Positions 7,583 through 15,547 of a DNA stretch of 32,987 nt are shown one piece after another. The stretch lies in contig JBJHCR010000029.1 in NCBI GenBank assembly GCA_050486105.1, forward strand, positions 1 to 32,987, in the 5' to 3' direction. Below the pieces are notes generated by a model. It was given only the letters and a program-made list of their open reading frames with translations. It had not been told where the DNA came from and did not search any database. This stretch comes from JAEXNA01 sp050486105 (GTDB lineage Bacteria > Vulcanimicrobiota > Xenobia > Xenobiales > JADMJV01). How positions within the stretch are numbered: the first letter of the stretch is position 1; every line of letters begins with the position of its first letter. The position numbers and the translations under genes are program-made.

Positions 7583-9087
7583 ACAGGACTCTGCATGGAA
7601 TTGTCGTCTTGGTGCTCAGTGCGATGTTCCTTAGTCCCGAGTGCGGCTTGGCTTCGGCGACGGGAGTGAGCGACTCTGAACATCGATTGAATGAAGCCAT
7701 ACTTCCGCTGCCCACCTCGGAGCTTTTGTCTCCAAAGGATCGGGAGCAAAGCTTCGGGGATACTCTCGAGCTTGCTGAAGTCCTTGCCTTAGTGGAATCG
7801 CATCACCCCAGGATTCGCTCAGCCGCCCTCACTCGGGGGGTCGCCGCTGCTCGGGTGCTTGAGAGACAAGGGGCCTTTGACCCCAGCCTGGGCCTCGATT
7901 CCAACTACCAGCGCTACAACAGCACCTCTCGCCCAGGCCAAGCCTTACACCAATTGGGGAACACCATTGCCGTCACCAGGACAGACCCCTCCGGTATCCG
8001 CTGGGAAGGTGGATGGAATCTGCAGGAAGGCACAGTCAAGTCACCACTTTCGGCCACCGGGACCGGAGGAGAGCTCTTTCTCGAAGCCAAGATTCCCCTG
8101 CTCCGGGGTCTGGGAGTCAACCCTTCGAGCACCTTGCTGCAGCAGAGCCAGCTTCTTTTCGAGCAAACCGAATTCGATCTCCATCGAACCCGACTCAACG
8201 TACTCCTGGAAGCGGGCTCGGCCTTCTTTCGCTGGAACGCCACTGTTATGCAGTGGAGAATTCTCGAAGAGAATCTGCAACTGGCAAAAGACCGAGCCGA
8301 GCAAGTTCGAATCAGGATCGAAGCCGGTGATCTCCCAACCATCGATCAGATCGAAGCAGACCGGGAGGTCACCATCCGTGAGGACGCCCTCTTGCGGGCC
8401 GGGCGAGAGATCCAGCGAAGCGCCTTAACTCTGGCCATGTATCTCTGGAATTCCGAGGGCTCATCTCAGGCTGTGCCTGCTCCCGAGCAAGCTCCCCAAC
8501 TCTTGCCCGAAACCTCGACTGTCAGCCCGGAGCAGGTCACGGAACTGCAGTTGAAGGCCCTGGTGCAGCGCCCCGAACTCAGACGTCTCAAGCTGGACCG
8601 CTCCATCATTGATCTCGACCGAGAGTTGGCCGAAAACGACCGTCTGCCCCAGTTGGATTTAACCCTTCGTCCAGGTGTCGATCTCGGTCAACAAAGCATA
8701 GGACCCACCATCAAGGCAGGGGTGGAGTTGGTCATTCCCTTGGGAACCCGTACCTTCGACGGCCGCAGGCAAGCCGCCGTCTTGAAGCTCGATCAAATTG
8801 ACCTAGATAAAGTGCAAACTCTTCAAGCGATCCTGATTCAGGTTCAAGACGCAGCCAGTGAGGTCGAAGCGACAGCTCAACGATTACTCCAGGCCCGAGA
8901 GATTTACGAACAGTCTCTAAAGCTAGAGGAAGCCGAGAGATTGCGGTTCGAACTCGGCGACAGCACCCTTTTTTTGGTGAACATCCGAGAGCGGTCTACG
9001 GTGGAAGCTGCCTTGGGAGTGCTAGCCCTGGGCCACGAGCATGCTCAAGCCAGTCTGCTTTTGGACGCTGCAGTGGGTCGGTTGTGA
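7579..9087 (+). CDS. TolC-like outer-membrane efflux protein
   Basis: 502 residues with a signal peptide (about 1-27, cleavage near GLASATG). Two outer-membrane efflux (OEP) repeats can be seen. The first opens with LELAEVLALVESHHPRIRSAAL (about 56) and runs through long amphipathic helices. The second opens near EQVTELQLKALVQRPELRRLKLD (about 315) and continues with QLDLTLRPGVDLG and a conserved IPL/FDGRRQAAVLK segment. TolC-type proteins trimerise into an outer-membrane barrel with a periplasmic tunnel. It lies third in the operon after exporter and adaptor, completing a type I secretion system, and shows that the cell has an outer membrane. Confidence 0.92.
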   Translation: MNRTLHGIVVLVLSAMFLSPECGLASATGVSDSEHRLNEAILPLPTSELLSPKDREQSFGDTLELAEVLALVESHHPRIRSAALTRGVAAARVLERQGAFDPSLGLDSNYQRYNSTSRPGQALHQLGNTIAVTRTDPSGIRWEGGWNLQEGTVKSPLSATGTGGELFLEAKIPLLRGLGVNPSSTLLQQSQLLFEQTEFDLHRTRLNVLLEAGSAFFRWNATVMQWRILEENLQLAKDRAEQVRIRIEAGDLPTIDQIEADREVTIREDALLRAGREIQRSALTLAMYLWNSEGSSQAVPAPEQAPQLLPETSTVSPEQVTELQLKALVQRPELRRLKLDRSIIDLDRELAENDRLPQLDLTLRPGVDLGQQSIGPTIKAGVELVIPLGTRTFDGRRQAAVLKLDQIDLDKVQTLQAILIQVQDAASEVEATAQRLLQAREIYEQSLKLEEAERLRFELGDSTLFLVNIRERSTVEAALGVLALGHEHAQASLLLDAAVGRL

Positions 9088-9869
9088 GATTCTCACTCTT
9101 GATATTGGCTTATCTGCTAAGCCTGCTCAAACCGGGGAACGCAGATCTGAACGAGCTCTTGAAGTGGCAGCAGGTGGGGGATCCTGGAGCCTATGTCTCC
9201 TCGGGATTCCACGATTGGAGAGGAGTCTCCAAGTATCGCAGTCGCCCCGGTCTCCACGCCGGCTACGACATTGCCATGTGGGCCAATTCGGTGGTGCGAA
9301 CCCCGTGGCCGGGCCGAGTGGAGGCGATCACTCCATGGTACGGACGAGAGTACGGCATAACCATCATCCTGGAGGATGGTCACCGAGTTACTTTTGGACA
9401 CCTTTCTCCCCTGGTCAAGGTGGGCACCCAAGTCGTGACAGGGCAAGAGATCGGCCTGGTGGTGGTGGACCACGTCGATGTGAAAGTCCAAAACCTGCAT
9501 GGACAGTTTGTGGATATAGGCATCCAACCCCTGAAGTCTTCCGCTCTTCTAGCCGAAAAGTCTCGGCCACAACCCCTAGACAAATCAGGAGAAATTCGAA
9601 TAGAGCAGGCCTATACCGAGTACACCGAACTCCAAGCCAAATTTTCCCAACAGAAACACAAAGCTGAGTTGGGACTCTTGGCCCAAAACGTGCCCGACAA
9701 GACCTGGAAAGAAATGCAAGTCTTGCTCCCTCTGGCTCGCCAACATCGAGACTGGAGCGAAGAGCCACAGACCTCACCTGATCGCCTCCGAGAGTCTGCC
9801 GTCTCCAATGGGCGACGTCCGGTGGCTGACTCACTGTTGTATAGGGCCGCCCCACCTGCAGACGAGTAG
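9084..9869 (+). CDS. M23 (LytM-like) peptidase relative with an altered zinc site
   Basis: 261 residues from a GTG start overlapping the TolC stop (GTGA). Residues 1-20 look like a signal peptide. The M23 fold is visible from about residue 38: H58-xxx-D62 in LHAGYDIA, TPWPGRVEAI, YGITIILEDGH, FGHLSPLVKVGTQV (H106), then DHVDVKVQ (H130). In active M23 enzymes the last motif is HxH, both needed for catalysis or zinc binding; here it reads H-x-D (H130, D132), and the glycine-rich TG-x-S-TG-P segment before it is missing. It may be a degraded enzyme acting as a peptidoglycan-binding or activator protein, like EnvC/NlpD relatives. Its place as fourth gene suggests a role in assembling the secretion machine across the cell wall. 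Confidence 0.78.
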   Translation: MRFSLLILAYLLSLLKPGNADLNELLKWQQVGDPGAYVSSGFHDWRGVSKYRSRPGLHAGYDIAMWANSVVRTPWPGRVEAITPWYGREYGITIILEDGHRVTFGHLSPLVKVGTQVVTGQEIGLVVVDHVDVKVQNLHGQFVDIGIQPLKSSALLAEKSRPQPLDKSGEIRIEQAYTEYTELQAKFSQQKHKAELGLLAQNVPDKTWKEMQVLLPLARQHRDWSEEPQTSPDRLRESAVSNGRRPVADSLLYRAAPPADE

Positions 9870-10607
9870 GTGTTGTTGATGATGCACTAAGGATCTGGCC
9901 AGGAACCCTCTCAAACTGAAACCGCGTGCAACAGCTTCCTTCGGAAGCTACATCGCAGCTCGAGAGGTCCGACCGGGAACCCCCTTGACAGATTGCGAAG
10001 TGCATTTTGGTCCTGTGGAATTGGACATTTTTGCGTAATATCGAGAATATTTGGCGACAAATGGACGATTTCACAGGGACAATAATGAACGAGCAAGATG
10101 TTATGGGTGTTTCCGGTTGGCCCTCGAGGAGCACCGGAAGATGGTCGACGGCCTAGCAGAAGGGGCTCTTACCTTGATTTTCTGGTGGATCATCAAGGAC
10201 AATCCAGAACAGTTCTCTGTCCAAAAAACGCTGAAACCGTCGGCTTAATGTTCTGATTTCCTATCGACAAGGATAGATATTTGTGCTATGGTTTTGTGGA
10301 CTTTACTGTCTGAACGAGGTTTCATGAAACAAGATATCGTCGCCATTGAAAATGCAAAATTTATCGAGATTCTGCTTCATTATCGCGGGGTCACGAACTA
10401 GAGCCCACCGAGTAGCCATTCGCTGCCCGAGTAACGGACCGATGATCTTCTTGAGGAGATGAGCTGGGTACAGGAGTTGAGCGGGTATACGAGCACTATG
10501 GGAAGGTCTTGGGGAAGTAGCCGTTTGAACCTCCCGCTCAGCCTTGGTTCCTAAGACATCCTCCGCCGCCACCCTTTCGCTTTAGAGATGCCACGCCCTG
10601 GTTAGAC
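9870..10607. other. Gene-poor stretch with two weak small reading frames
   Basis: No confident gene. An AGCTTCC-TTC-GGAAGCT hairpin (9933-9949) follows the M23 gene but has no T-run, so it is a poor terminator. A perfect -35 TTGACA (9985-9990) lacks a matching -10. A frame open from 10039 to 10248 contains an ATG at 10141 with GAGGAG nine bases upstream; it would encode 35 residues with one hydrophobic segment (ALTLIFWWII). A second ATG at 10324, inside the palindrome GTTTCATGAAAC (10319-10330) and preceded by GAGG, would encode 25 residues. Neither resembles a known family. From 10400 to 10600 I see nothing. Confidence 0.4.
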
Positions 10608-13600
10608 TTGTTGAGCGCATTGCACTACTTAGAAGATCTCATCGGCTCCTGCGAGGGCCAACTGTCTCTGATAGAGGCTTTGCAGCACCTTGCCATAGAG
10701 TTAAAGAAGCATCTTGAGGGCTGTCTGGGTGTTCTGCTCATTTATCGCCCCACCCCTGACGCCTTTCCTTTTCTAGGTTGCACTTGCGAACCCAATCCCG
10801 AACTTCAAAATCTCGTCCGCGCTTTGGAGCAACAAGCATCTCTAGCTTCAACTCCGACCCAAGTTGATGAGGAGCTTCACCGGAGAATCAGAAGATTTCT
10901 AGGTCTGAAGGCCAGCTCCGCTTATCTTTATCCAGTGAGAGCAAACCAAGAGAGCCCGGTGGAGCTTTCCCTGGTACTCCTCTTTGACGATGCGGCAAGG
11001 CACCATTCCAAAGAAAGTCACTTTCACGATCAAGACCTCCAAAAATTGCTGTTTACTCTTCGGGGATGTGCTCTCAGGCAGGCCTCGCTGGCCTTCCCTT
11101 CGGAAGGTGCAGATGACATTTCCCAAGAGCATGACTCTACTAATCAGGAGAGCAACTCAAACCTGGCCGAAGTCGGTGCGGCCCTGACCACGGCCCTCAA
11201 TATTGAAGATTTGAGCAGACTGATTCTCGAAGTCTCGGCAAAATTGGTTAAAGCCCACGCAGCCACCATCCGGCTGATCGAAGGTCAAGTGGAAGTCCAC
11301 GAGTTCAGCCTGCAGCGAAAGAATCGACCAAACTGCAGCAGCCACCTCTACCTACCTATAGCCCGGCATGGTCGCCTCAAAGGACTCTTGACCTTGAACA
11401 GGCCCAGCACCGCCATTTCCGAAGGTACTCTCAAGACTCTTTATCAGTTTGCCGACCAGGCGGCCATGGCCATAGAGAACGCTCAACTCTTTGAATGGGA
11501 ACAAGAGCGGGCTCGAGAAGCCACCGCCCTCTACCAGGCAGCTCGGACCATAGAGGAGGCTCACGAACTCGAGGAGATCCTGAGTGCTGCCACTGAAGTC
11601 TTCACCAGACTTGCTGATCTTGACCGCTGCCTAGTCCTGCTCAAGGACAGCAGAAAATCCTTCTTCGCCATTGCCTGCGCTGCCGGACTGTCCCCTGATC
11701 AAGAGCAGTTCTTCTCGACTTTTCGCTTACCGCTGTCTCAGCTATCTTCTGAAAACAAGAAGAAGCTCTTTCAAGGGAAACCCATCGTCTTCCGCTCTGC
11801 TCCAGAAAAGGACTCTGGCTTCGACCGATTCACCTCACTGCTGCCCAGTTACTCGAGCTTGATCCTTCCCTTGAAGGCTCAGGAGAGACTGCTCGGGATG
11901 ATCTTTCTTGACTCTTCTCGCGGAGCCCACCATTTCTCCTCAGCGGTGATACGCCAGCTTTTGACCTTGTCCTTACAAGTCGCAAATTCCATCCAAAGAG
12001 CCTCTCTCATTCAGAAGCTGCAAGAAAATCTCGGTCCTCTCAAGGCGCTTTATCAAGTGTCTACCGCTATTACTGGAACATTGAGCCTCCCTAGGGTGAT
12101 ACGGCTGATCGTCGATCAGGCAGGGGAGTTGCTCGATTACGTATCCTGTGCTCTGCTCGTTCTCGATGAGACCGGAGAGAGCTTCCGCATCGAAACCAGC
12201 GAACCTGATGATCAAGCCTTCAGTCAACCCAGCTTTCAGGCTAGAATGGCCAAAGCCTCAGTGGAAAGCAAGAAAGCTCACGCTCACTATATCGATCAGG
12301 AAGAAACGGAACTGGACATCCGTCAGGAGCTCATCACCCATGGCTTCGGGGGGATGCTCTCGGTGCCCTTAATCGCCAAAAAGAAGATGGTAGGAGTGTT
12401 GAACTGCTTCGTTCCTCCCAAGATTCGCTTCCGTCAGCAAGAGATCCGCCTTCTCAAGGGCTTCGCTAACCAGGCGGCGATCGCGGTGGATAATGCCCGC
12501 TTGCACGGTATGATCCGATTCAAGATGAATGAATTAGGCACCCTGTTCGAGGTCAGCAAGGCGGTTACCTCAACACTAAAATTGCCCAGAGTGCTTGAAG
12601 AGATCGTCTATCACGTTAAGTCGATTCTCCAAGCTGAAGCCTGCGTGTTGATGCTTAAAGAAGGCAACACTCTAAAGGTCAAGGCTATGAAAGGTCTGGA
12701 ACCATCTCAACACCTCGATGAAATTCAGGTGGGAGAGGGTCCCTCCGGGATCGCTGTGCAGACCGGGCAAACACTGGTCTACCACGAGGAGAAGCAACCC
12801 CTTCCCATCACCGATCCCGAAACCATTATTCAAACCGGGCTTTCCGTTCCCATTAAGACTCGAGGAAGTATCATCGGACTTCTGAACGTCTACTATCACA
12901 ACTATGTCGATCATACGCCTGCTCAACTCAGCCTGCTGAGCACCCTCTGCGGCCAGGCTGCGGTCGCCATCGAGAATGCCCGGCTTTACGCCGATAAAGA
13001 GCAAGTCACAGAACTCCTCCGTAGCGCTCTCATCCCTGGGGAAGAAATCCAGTTCAAGAGTCTCACCATTGGACATCGCTTCATCCCCTCTATGGATCTG
13101 TCTGGAGACTACTACGATCTCATTCCCCTGGGCCCGAGGAGCTGTGCCTTCGTTATCGCCGACGTATCGGGCAAGGGTCCTGAAGCGGCAATTCAAACCA
13201 TCCGAGCAAAACATGTTATCCGTTCTTACACCACCGCCGGCTATGGTCCAAGCCAAATTCTGTCCATGCTCAACCGGCAGGTCCTCAACTCGAGTTCCCA
13301 TATGAATCGCCCGGTCACCGTCTTCTATGCCCAGGCTTGCCTAGAAACCAGAACTTTGCGATACGCTTCTGCCGGACATGAGCAACCACTGTTTTGGACC
13401 CAGGCAAATCGTACCCCAGTGCTTCTCGACGCAGATGGGATTATGCTCGGAGCTTGGGAAGAGATCGAATTTGAAGAGAAAACGCTCAAGATAGAGCCCG
13501 ATTCCTGGATCTTGCTGTACACCGACGGGCTGACCGAAGCTCGTTCTCCATCGGGTGAGTTTTTTGGACTCGACCGCATTGTCTCCATTGTTTCGGACTA

Positions 13601-13709
13601 CAAGGGGAACTCGGCCCAAAGGTTAGTGAACAGGCTCTACAGCAAAATTAGGAAATTCACCCGAGAACATATCACCGATGATTTTTCTCTGCTCGCGGTA
13701 AAATTCTAG
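10608..13709 (+). CDS. Multi-GAF SpoIIE-type PP2C phosphatase
   Basis: 1033 residues from a TTG start (an adjacent TTG at 10611 is equally possible; no clear ribosome-binding site). A divergent GAF-like N-terminal region (about 1-165) is followed by four clearer GAF domains (about 180-298, 305-470, 480-640 and 645-805). Each of these ends in the helix phrase F(A/C)xQAAxAIxNARL or a variant of it. The C-terminal SpoIIE/PP2C domain (about 806-1033) keeps its metal-binding acids: DLSGDYYD (D830, D834), ADVSGKG (D852), YTDGLTEA (D973) and DDFSLL (D1024, D1025). Such proteins dephosphorylate anti-sigma-factor antagonists (RsbV/SpoIIAA type) after ligand or redox sensing by GAF domains. No RsbV, RsbW or sigma factor gene is nearby, so the target is unknown. 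No membrane segment, hence cytoplasmic. A strong terminator follows. Confidence 0.88.
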   Translation: MLSALHYLEDLIGSCEGQLSLIEALQHLAIELKKHLEGCLGVLLIYRPTPDAFPFLGCTCEPNPELQNLVRALEQQASLASTPTQVDEELHRRIRRFLGLKASSAYLYPVRANQESPVELSLVLLFDDAARHHSKESHFHDQDLQKLLFTLRGCALRQASLAFPSEGADDISQEHDSTNQESNSNLAEVGAALTTALNIEDLSRLILEVSAKLVKAHAATIRLIEGQVEVHEFSLQRKNRPNCSSHLYLPIARHGRLKGLLTLNRPSTAISEGTLKTLYQFADQAAMAIENAQLFEWEQERAREATALYQAARTIEEAHELEEILSAATEVFTRLADLDRCLVLLKDSRKSFFAIACAAGLSPDQEQFFSTFRLPLSQLSSENKKKLFQGKPIVFRSAPEKDSGFDRFTSLLPSYSSLILPLKAQERLLGMIFLDSSRGAHHFSSAVIRQLLTLSLQVANSIQRASLIQKLQENLGPLKALYQVSTAITGTLSLPRVIRLIVDQAGELLDYVSCALLVLDETGESFRIETSEPDDQAFSQPSFQARMAKASVESKKAHAHYIDQEETELDIRQELITHGFGGMLSVPLIAKKKMVGVLNCFVPPKIRFRQQEIRLLKGFANQAAIAVDNARLHGMIRFKMNELGTLFEVSKAVTSTLKLPRVLEEIVYHVKSILQAEACVLMLKEGNTLKVKAMKGLEPSQHLDEIQVGEGPSGIAVQTGQTLVYHEEKQPLPITDPETIIQTGLSVPIKTRGSIIGLLNVYYHNYVDHTPAQLSLLSTLCGQAAVAIENARLYADKEQVTELLRSALIPGEEIQFKSLTIGHRFIPSMDLSGDYYDLIPLGPRSCAFVIADVSGKGPEAAIQTIRAKHVIRSYTTAGYGPSQILSMLNRQVLNSSSHMNRPVTVFYAQACLETRTLRYASAGHEQPLFWTQANRTPVLLDADGIMLGAWEEIEFEEKTLKIEPDSWILLYTDGLTEARSPSGEFFGLDRIVSIVSDYKGNSAQRLVNRLYSKIRKFTREHITDDFSLLAVKF

Positions 13710-13733
13710 AATTTTCTCTTGAGTTAGCTCTAG

Positions 13734-13756
13734 AGCCCGTAATATCGGGCTTTTTT
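13734..13756 (+). terminator. Intrinsic terminator after the GAF-SpoIIE gene
   Basis: Stem AGCCCG (13734-13739), loop TAATAT, stem CGGGCT (13746-13751), then a T-run to 13756. It begins 25 bases after the stop codon. Confidence 0.88.
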
Positions 13757-13800
13757 CGTCTAAGAATTCCACATCTTTTGTTTGAATATCGACAGTAAAT

Positions 13801-13829
13801 TGTGGATAACACCATGAACAAGTGGATAA
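13801..13829. promoter_or_regulatory. Pair of DnaA-box-like sites
   Basis: TGTGGATAA (13801-13809) is a perfect reverse-complement DnaA box (TTATCCACA). AGTGGATAA (13821-13829) differs by one base. They are in the same orientation, 20 bases start to start (about two helical turns), in an A/T-rich region upstream of the gene at 13901. They could be a DnaA-regulated promoter or a DnaA-titrating site. The continuation GGATAACTCAA also occurs in the candidate origin (24418-24428). Confidence 0.5.
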
Positions 13830-13900
13830 CTCAAGAAAATTGAAAAAGTTTCTAAAAATGGGAGGAACTGACTATTTTATAGAAGAATTTTCAATTCAAG

Positions 13901-14371
13901 ATGAGTAAGACTTCGCCTGAACTAGCCCAAAAGATTGTAGACCTTCTCCTCAACGACCCCGGTGTAGCAGACTCCTGGTCCATCCAGAGAGTCTCAGCCG
14001 AAGAGTCCCGACCACTTGAAGAGCAAACCTGTGTCGGTTGTGACGAGATCTTCATGCCGAAAGCGGTGGGAAGACAGTTTTGCTCTCGCGACTGTTATAA
14101 TGACTACCTGGAACGGAAACGCCAGGCCAAGGGAAAAACAAAAAGCAAGCCCAAACGAGAACGGGCTCCCGGACAACTTGGCCCTGGTCGACGGTTCACC
14201 GGTGAAGTGGCCGACTTCTGTTGCTCGAGACAAGGTTTAGCCTCGGTCTACGAAGTGCAGCAAGAGATCCACGAGAAGTTTGGCCTCAGAGTGGGGATCA
14301 CCACCATCTATCGGGCCTGGAGACGAAGAGCGGCTGGGATCCGGACCACCAAAGACGGTACCCACGGCTAA
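13901..14371 (+). CDS. Zinc-finger plus HTH-like protein, unknown function
   Basis: 156 residues. A four-cysteine cluster (CVGC at about 44-47, then CSRDC at about 61-65) resembles FCS/MYM-type small zinc fingers (GRQFCSRDCYNDYL). A strongly basic linker (about 72-92) follows. The last 55 residues contain a helical segment (SVYEVQQEIHEKFGLRVGITTIYRAWRRR) that looks like a winged or simple helix-turn-helix. The layout suggests nucleic-acid binding. No strong ribosome-binding site precedes the ATG. Two DnaA-box-like sites lie 70-100 bases upstream. It is a single-gene transcript, bounded by the 13734 terminator on the left and a bidirectional terminator on the right. I do not recognise the family. 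Confidence 0.7.
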   Translation: MSKTSPELAQKIVDLLLNDPGVADSWSIQRVSAEESRPLEEQTCVGCDEIFMPKAVGRQFCSRDCYNDYLERKRQAKGKTKSKPKRERAPGQLGPGRRFTGEVADFCCSRQGLASVYEVQQEIHEKFGLRVGITTIYRAWRRRAAGIRTTKDGTHG

Positions 14372-14392
14372 GAAGATCACGCTAACGTCAGG

Positions 14393-14435
14393 CGAAAAAC
14401 GAGAGTTGACCATCTGGTCAACTCTCATTTTTCGC
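14393..14435. terminator. Bidirectional intrinsic terminator
   Basis: GAGAGTTGACCA (14401-14412) and TGGTCAACTCTC (14415-14426) form a perfect 12-bp stem, of which the innermost pairs probably open into a four-base loop. It is flanked by GCGAAAAAC on the left and ATTTTTCGC on the right, so it gives a U-run on both strands. It serves the + gene at 13901 and the convergent - gene ending at 14471. Confidence 0.92.
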
Positions 14436-14470
14436 TTATTTCTCGCCTTTAGTCTGAAGCAGGTGGAAGC

Positions 14471-15547
14471 CTACTTACCCCGGGGCATGACCACAGAATT
14501 GTCACTGGCCAAGTAAGCGTAGTCGAAGCCGAGTTCTTCAGCCAGGAAGATGCCGTTTTCCATCACCTGAAAATCATCGATCCAGATGTCGCATCCTCCG
14601 GTGATCACGTCCACATGGGTAGGGCAGGACCAGTCGGCATTGGTTTGACTGCCATAGGGATCTCCAAAGGCAATGTGAATGCCCGGCATTTTCTCGTCTT
14701 GAAGAAGATTTCCGGTGAACTCGAAAACGGCTAGATTCGTTCCTATGGCAAACTCGCCAACTCGATCGGAATGTTCAGCAGTGTGACAGTACTCCCAAAA
14801 CTCCGTCTCGAGTTCTTTGTTGTCGCACTGAACCTGCTTAAGATACCCGTTCTCCAAATGCAAAGTCATGGGGGTCTCGTCCAGCACACCATATTTTGCG
14901 CTGAAGTGGTCCCCCACACTCCCATCGATGACGAAAACTCCATCGACGGACTCCGGGGCGGTAAAAATCTCGCCACCCGGTAGATTCGACCAAACTTCTT
15001 CAATGATCCCGCTGGTTTTTCTCCAAATCCTGTCCGGTGAGAAAGTCGCTACCATATCGGTTCCCCGTCGACTCTTCACGGTGATGGTCTTGGCCTTCTT
15101 TGCCCGCTCCAGCAGACGCTTGGATACCTCGTCAACCTTGCGGAAATCGGCTCTCATGCCGTGACACATGATTTCCTCGGTGATGCCGACCATGTGGGCG
15201 TATCGGATCCCATTCTTCTCGATTTTCCCTACAAACTGCTGACGAGATGGAAGCTCATTCGGTAACGGATTGACACAATAGATGCAAACTTCACATTCAT
15301 CGAGTACCCCCATGATGGAATCCGGAAGTTTCTGTGCCGGCCTTGGAACGTGATCCTCTAAGATCATCAACTGACAAGACTTGGCATGCGTTTTGGCCAC
15401 ATCGAACAAGGAAGCCCCCACAGGCAGCGTCTTTCTGTCAGAGAGGATGAAGACGCGTTCATCAGGCTGCACATTCAGGCAAACCTCAATGGCGTTCTGC
15501 GCCCCCGGCAGAAGGCTCTGGTCGTAGGTGTAAGTCGATGTTTCCAT
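14471..15547 (-). CDS. M29-family aminopeptidase (leucyl aminopeptidase type)
   Basis: 358 residues, ATG start with AGGAG about 12 bases upstream. The C-terminal half carries the metal ligands of the M29 (PepS/AmpS/aminopeptidase T) family: a Glu in PGGEIFTAPE, a Glu in RVGEFAIGTN, a His in GIHIAFGD and the H-x-D pair in THVDVI. The N-terminal half is the nucleotide-binding-like domain typical of the family (DERVFILSDRKT). It should release N-terminal residues from peptides in the cytoplasm using two divalent metal ions, probably in peptide recycling. The length is slightly short against the usual 370-410 residues, mainly in the N-terminal half. It is a single gene, convergent with the zinc-finger gene across a bidirectional terminator. 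Confidence 0.85.
   Translation of the reverse strand: METSTYTYDQSLLPGAQNAIEVCLNVQPDERVFILSDRKTLPVGASLFDVAKTHAKSCQLMILEDHVPRPAQKLPDSIMGVLDECEVCIYCVNPLPNELPSRQQFVGKIEKNGIRYAHMVGITEEIMCHGMRADFRKVDEVSKRLLERAKKAKTITVKSRRGTDMVATFSPDRIWRKTSGIIEEVWSNLPGGEIFTAPESVDGVFVIDGSVGDHFSAKYGVLDETPMTLHLENGYLKQVQCDNKELETEFWEYCHTAEHSDRVGEFAIGTNLAVFEFTGNLLQDEKMPGIHIAFGDPYGSQTNADWSCPTHVDVITGGCDIWIDDFQVMENGIFLAEELGFDYAYLASDNSVVMPRGK

Noticed and set aside
9415..10134. Leftward frame of 239 residues over the M23-like gene
   Set aside because: Antisense shadow of a well-supported gene with irregular composition.
10303..10572. Leftward frame of 89 residues in the gene-poor region
   Set aside because: GTG start without a ribosome-binding site, no family resemblance and runs against both neighbours.
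12672..13301. Leftward frame of 209 residues within the GAF-SpoIIE gene
   Set aside because: Antisense to intact conserved domains; a shadow.
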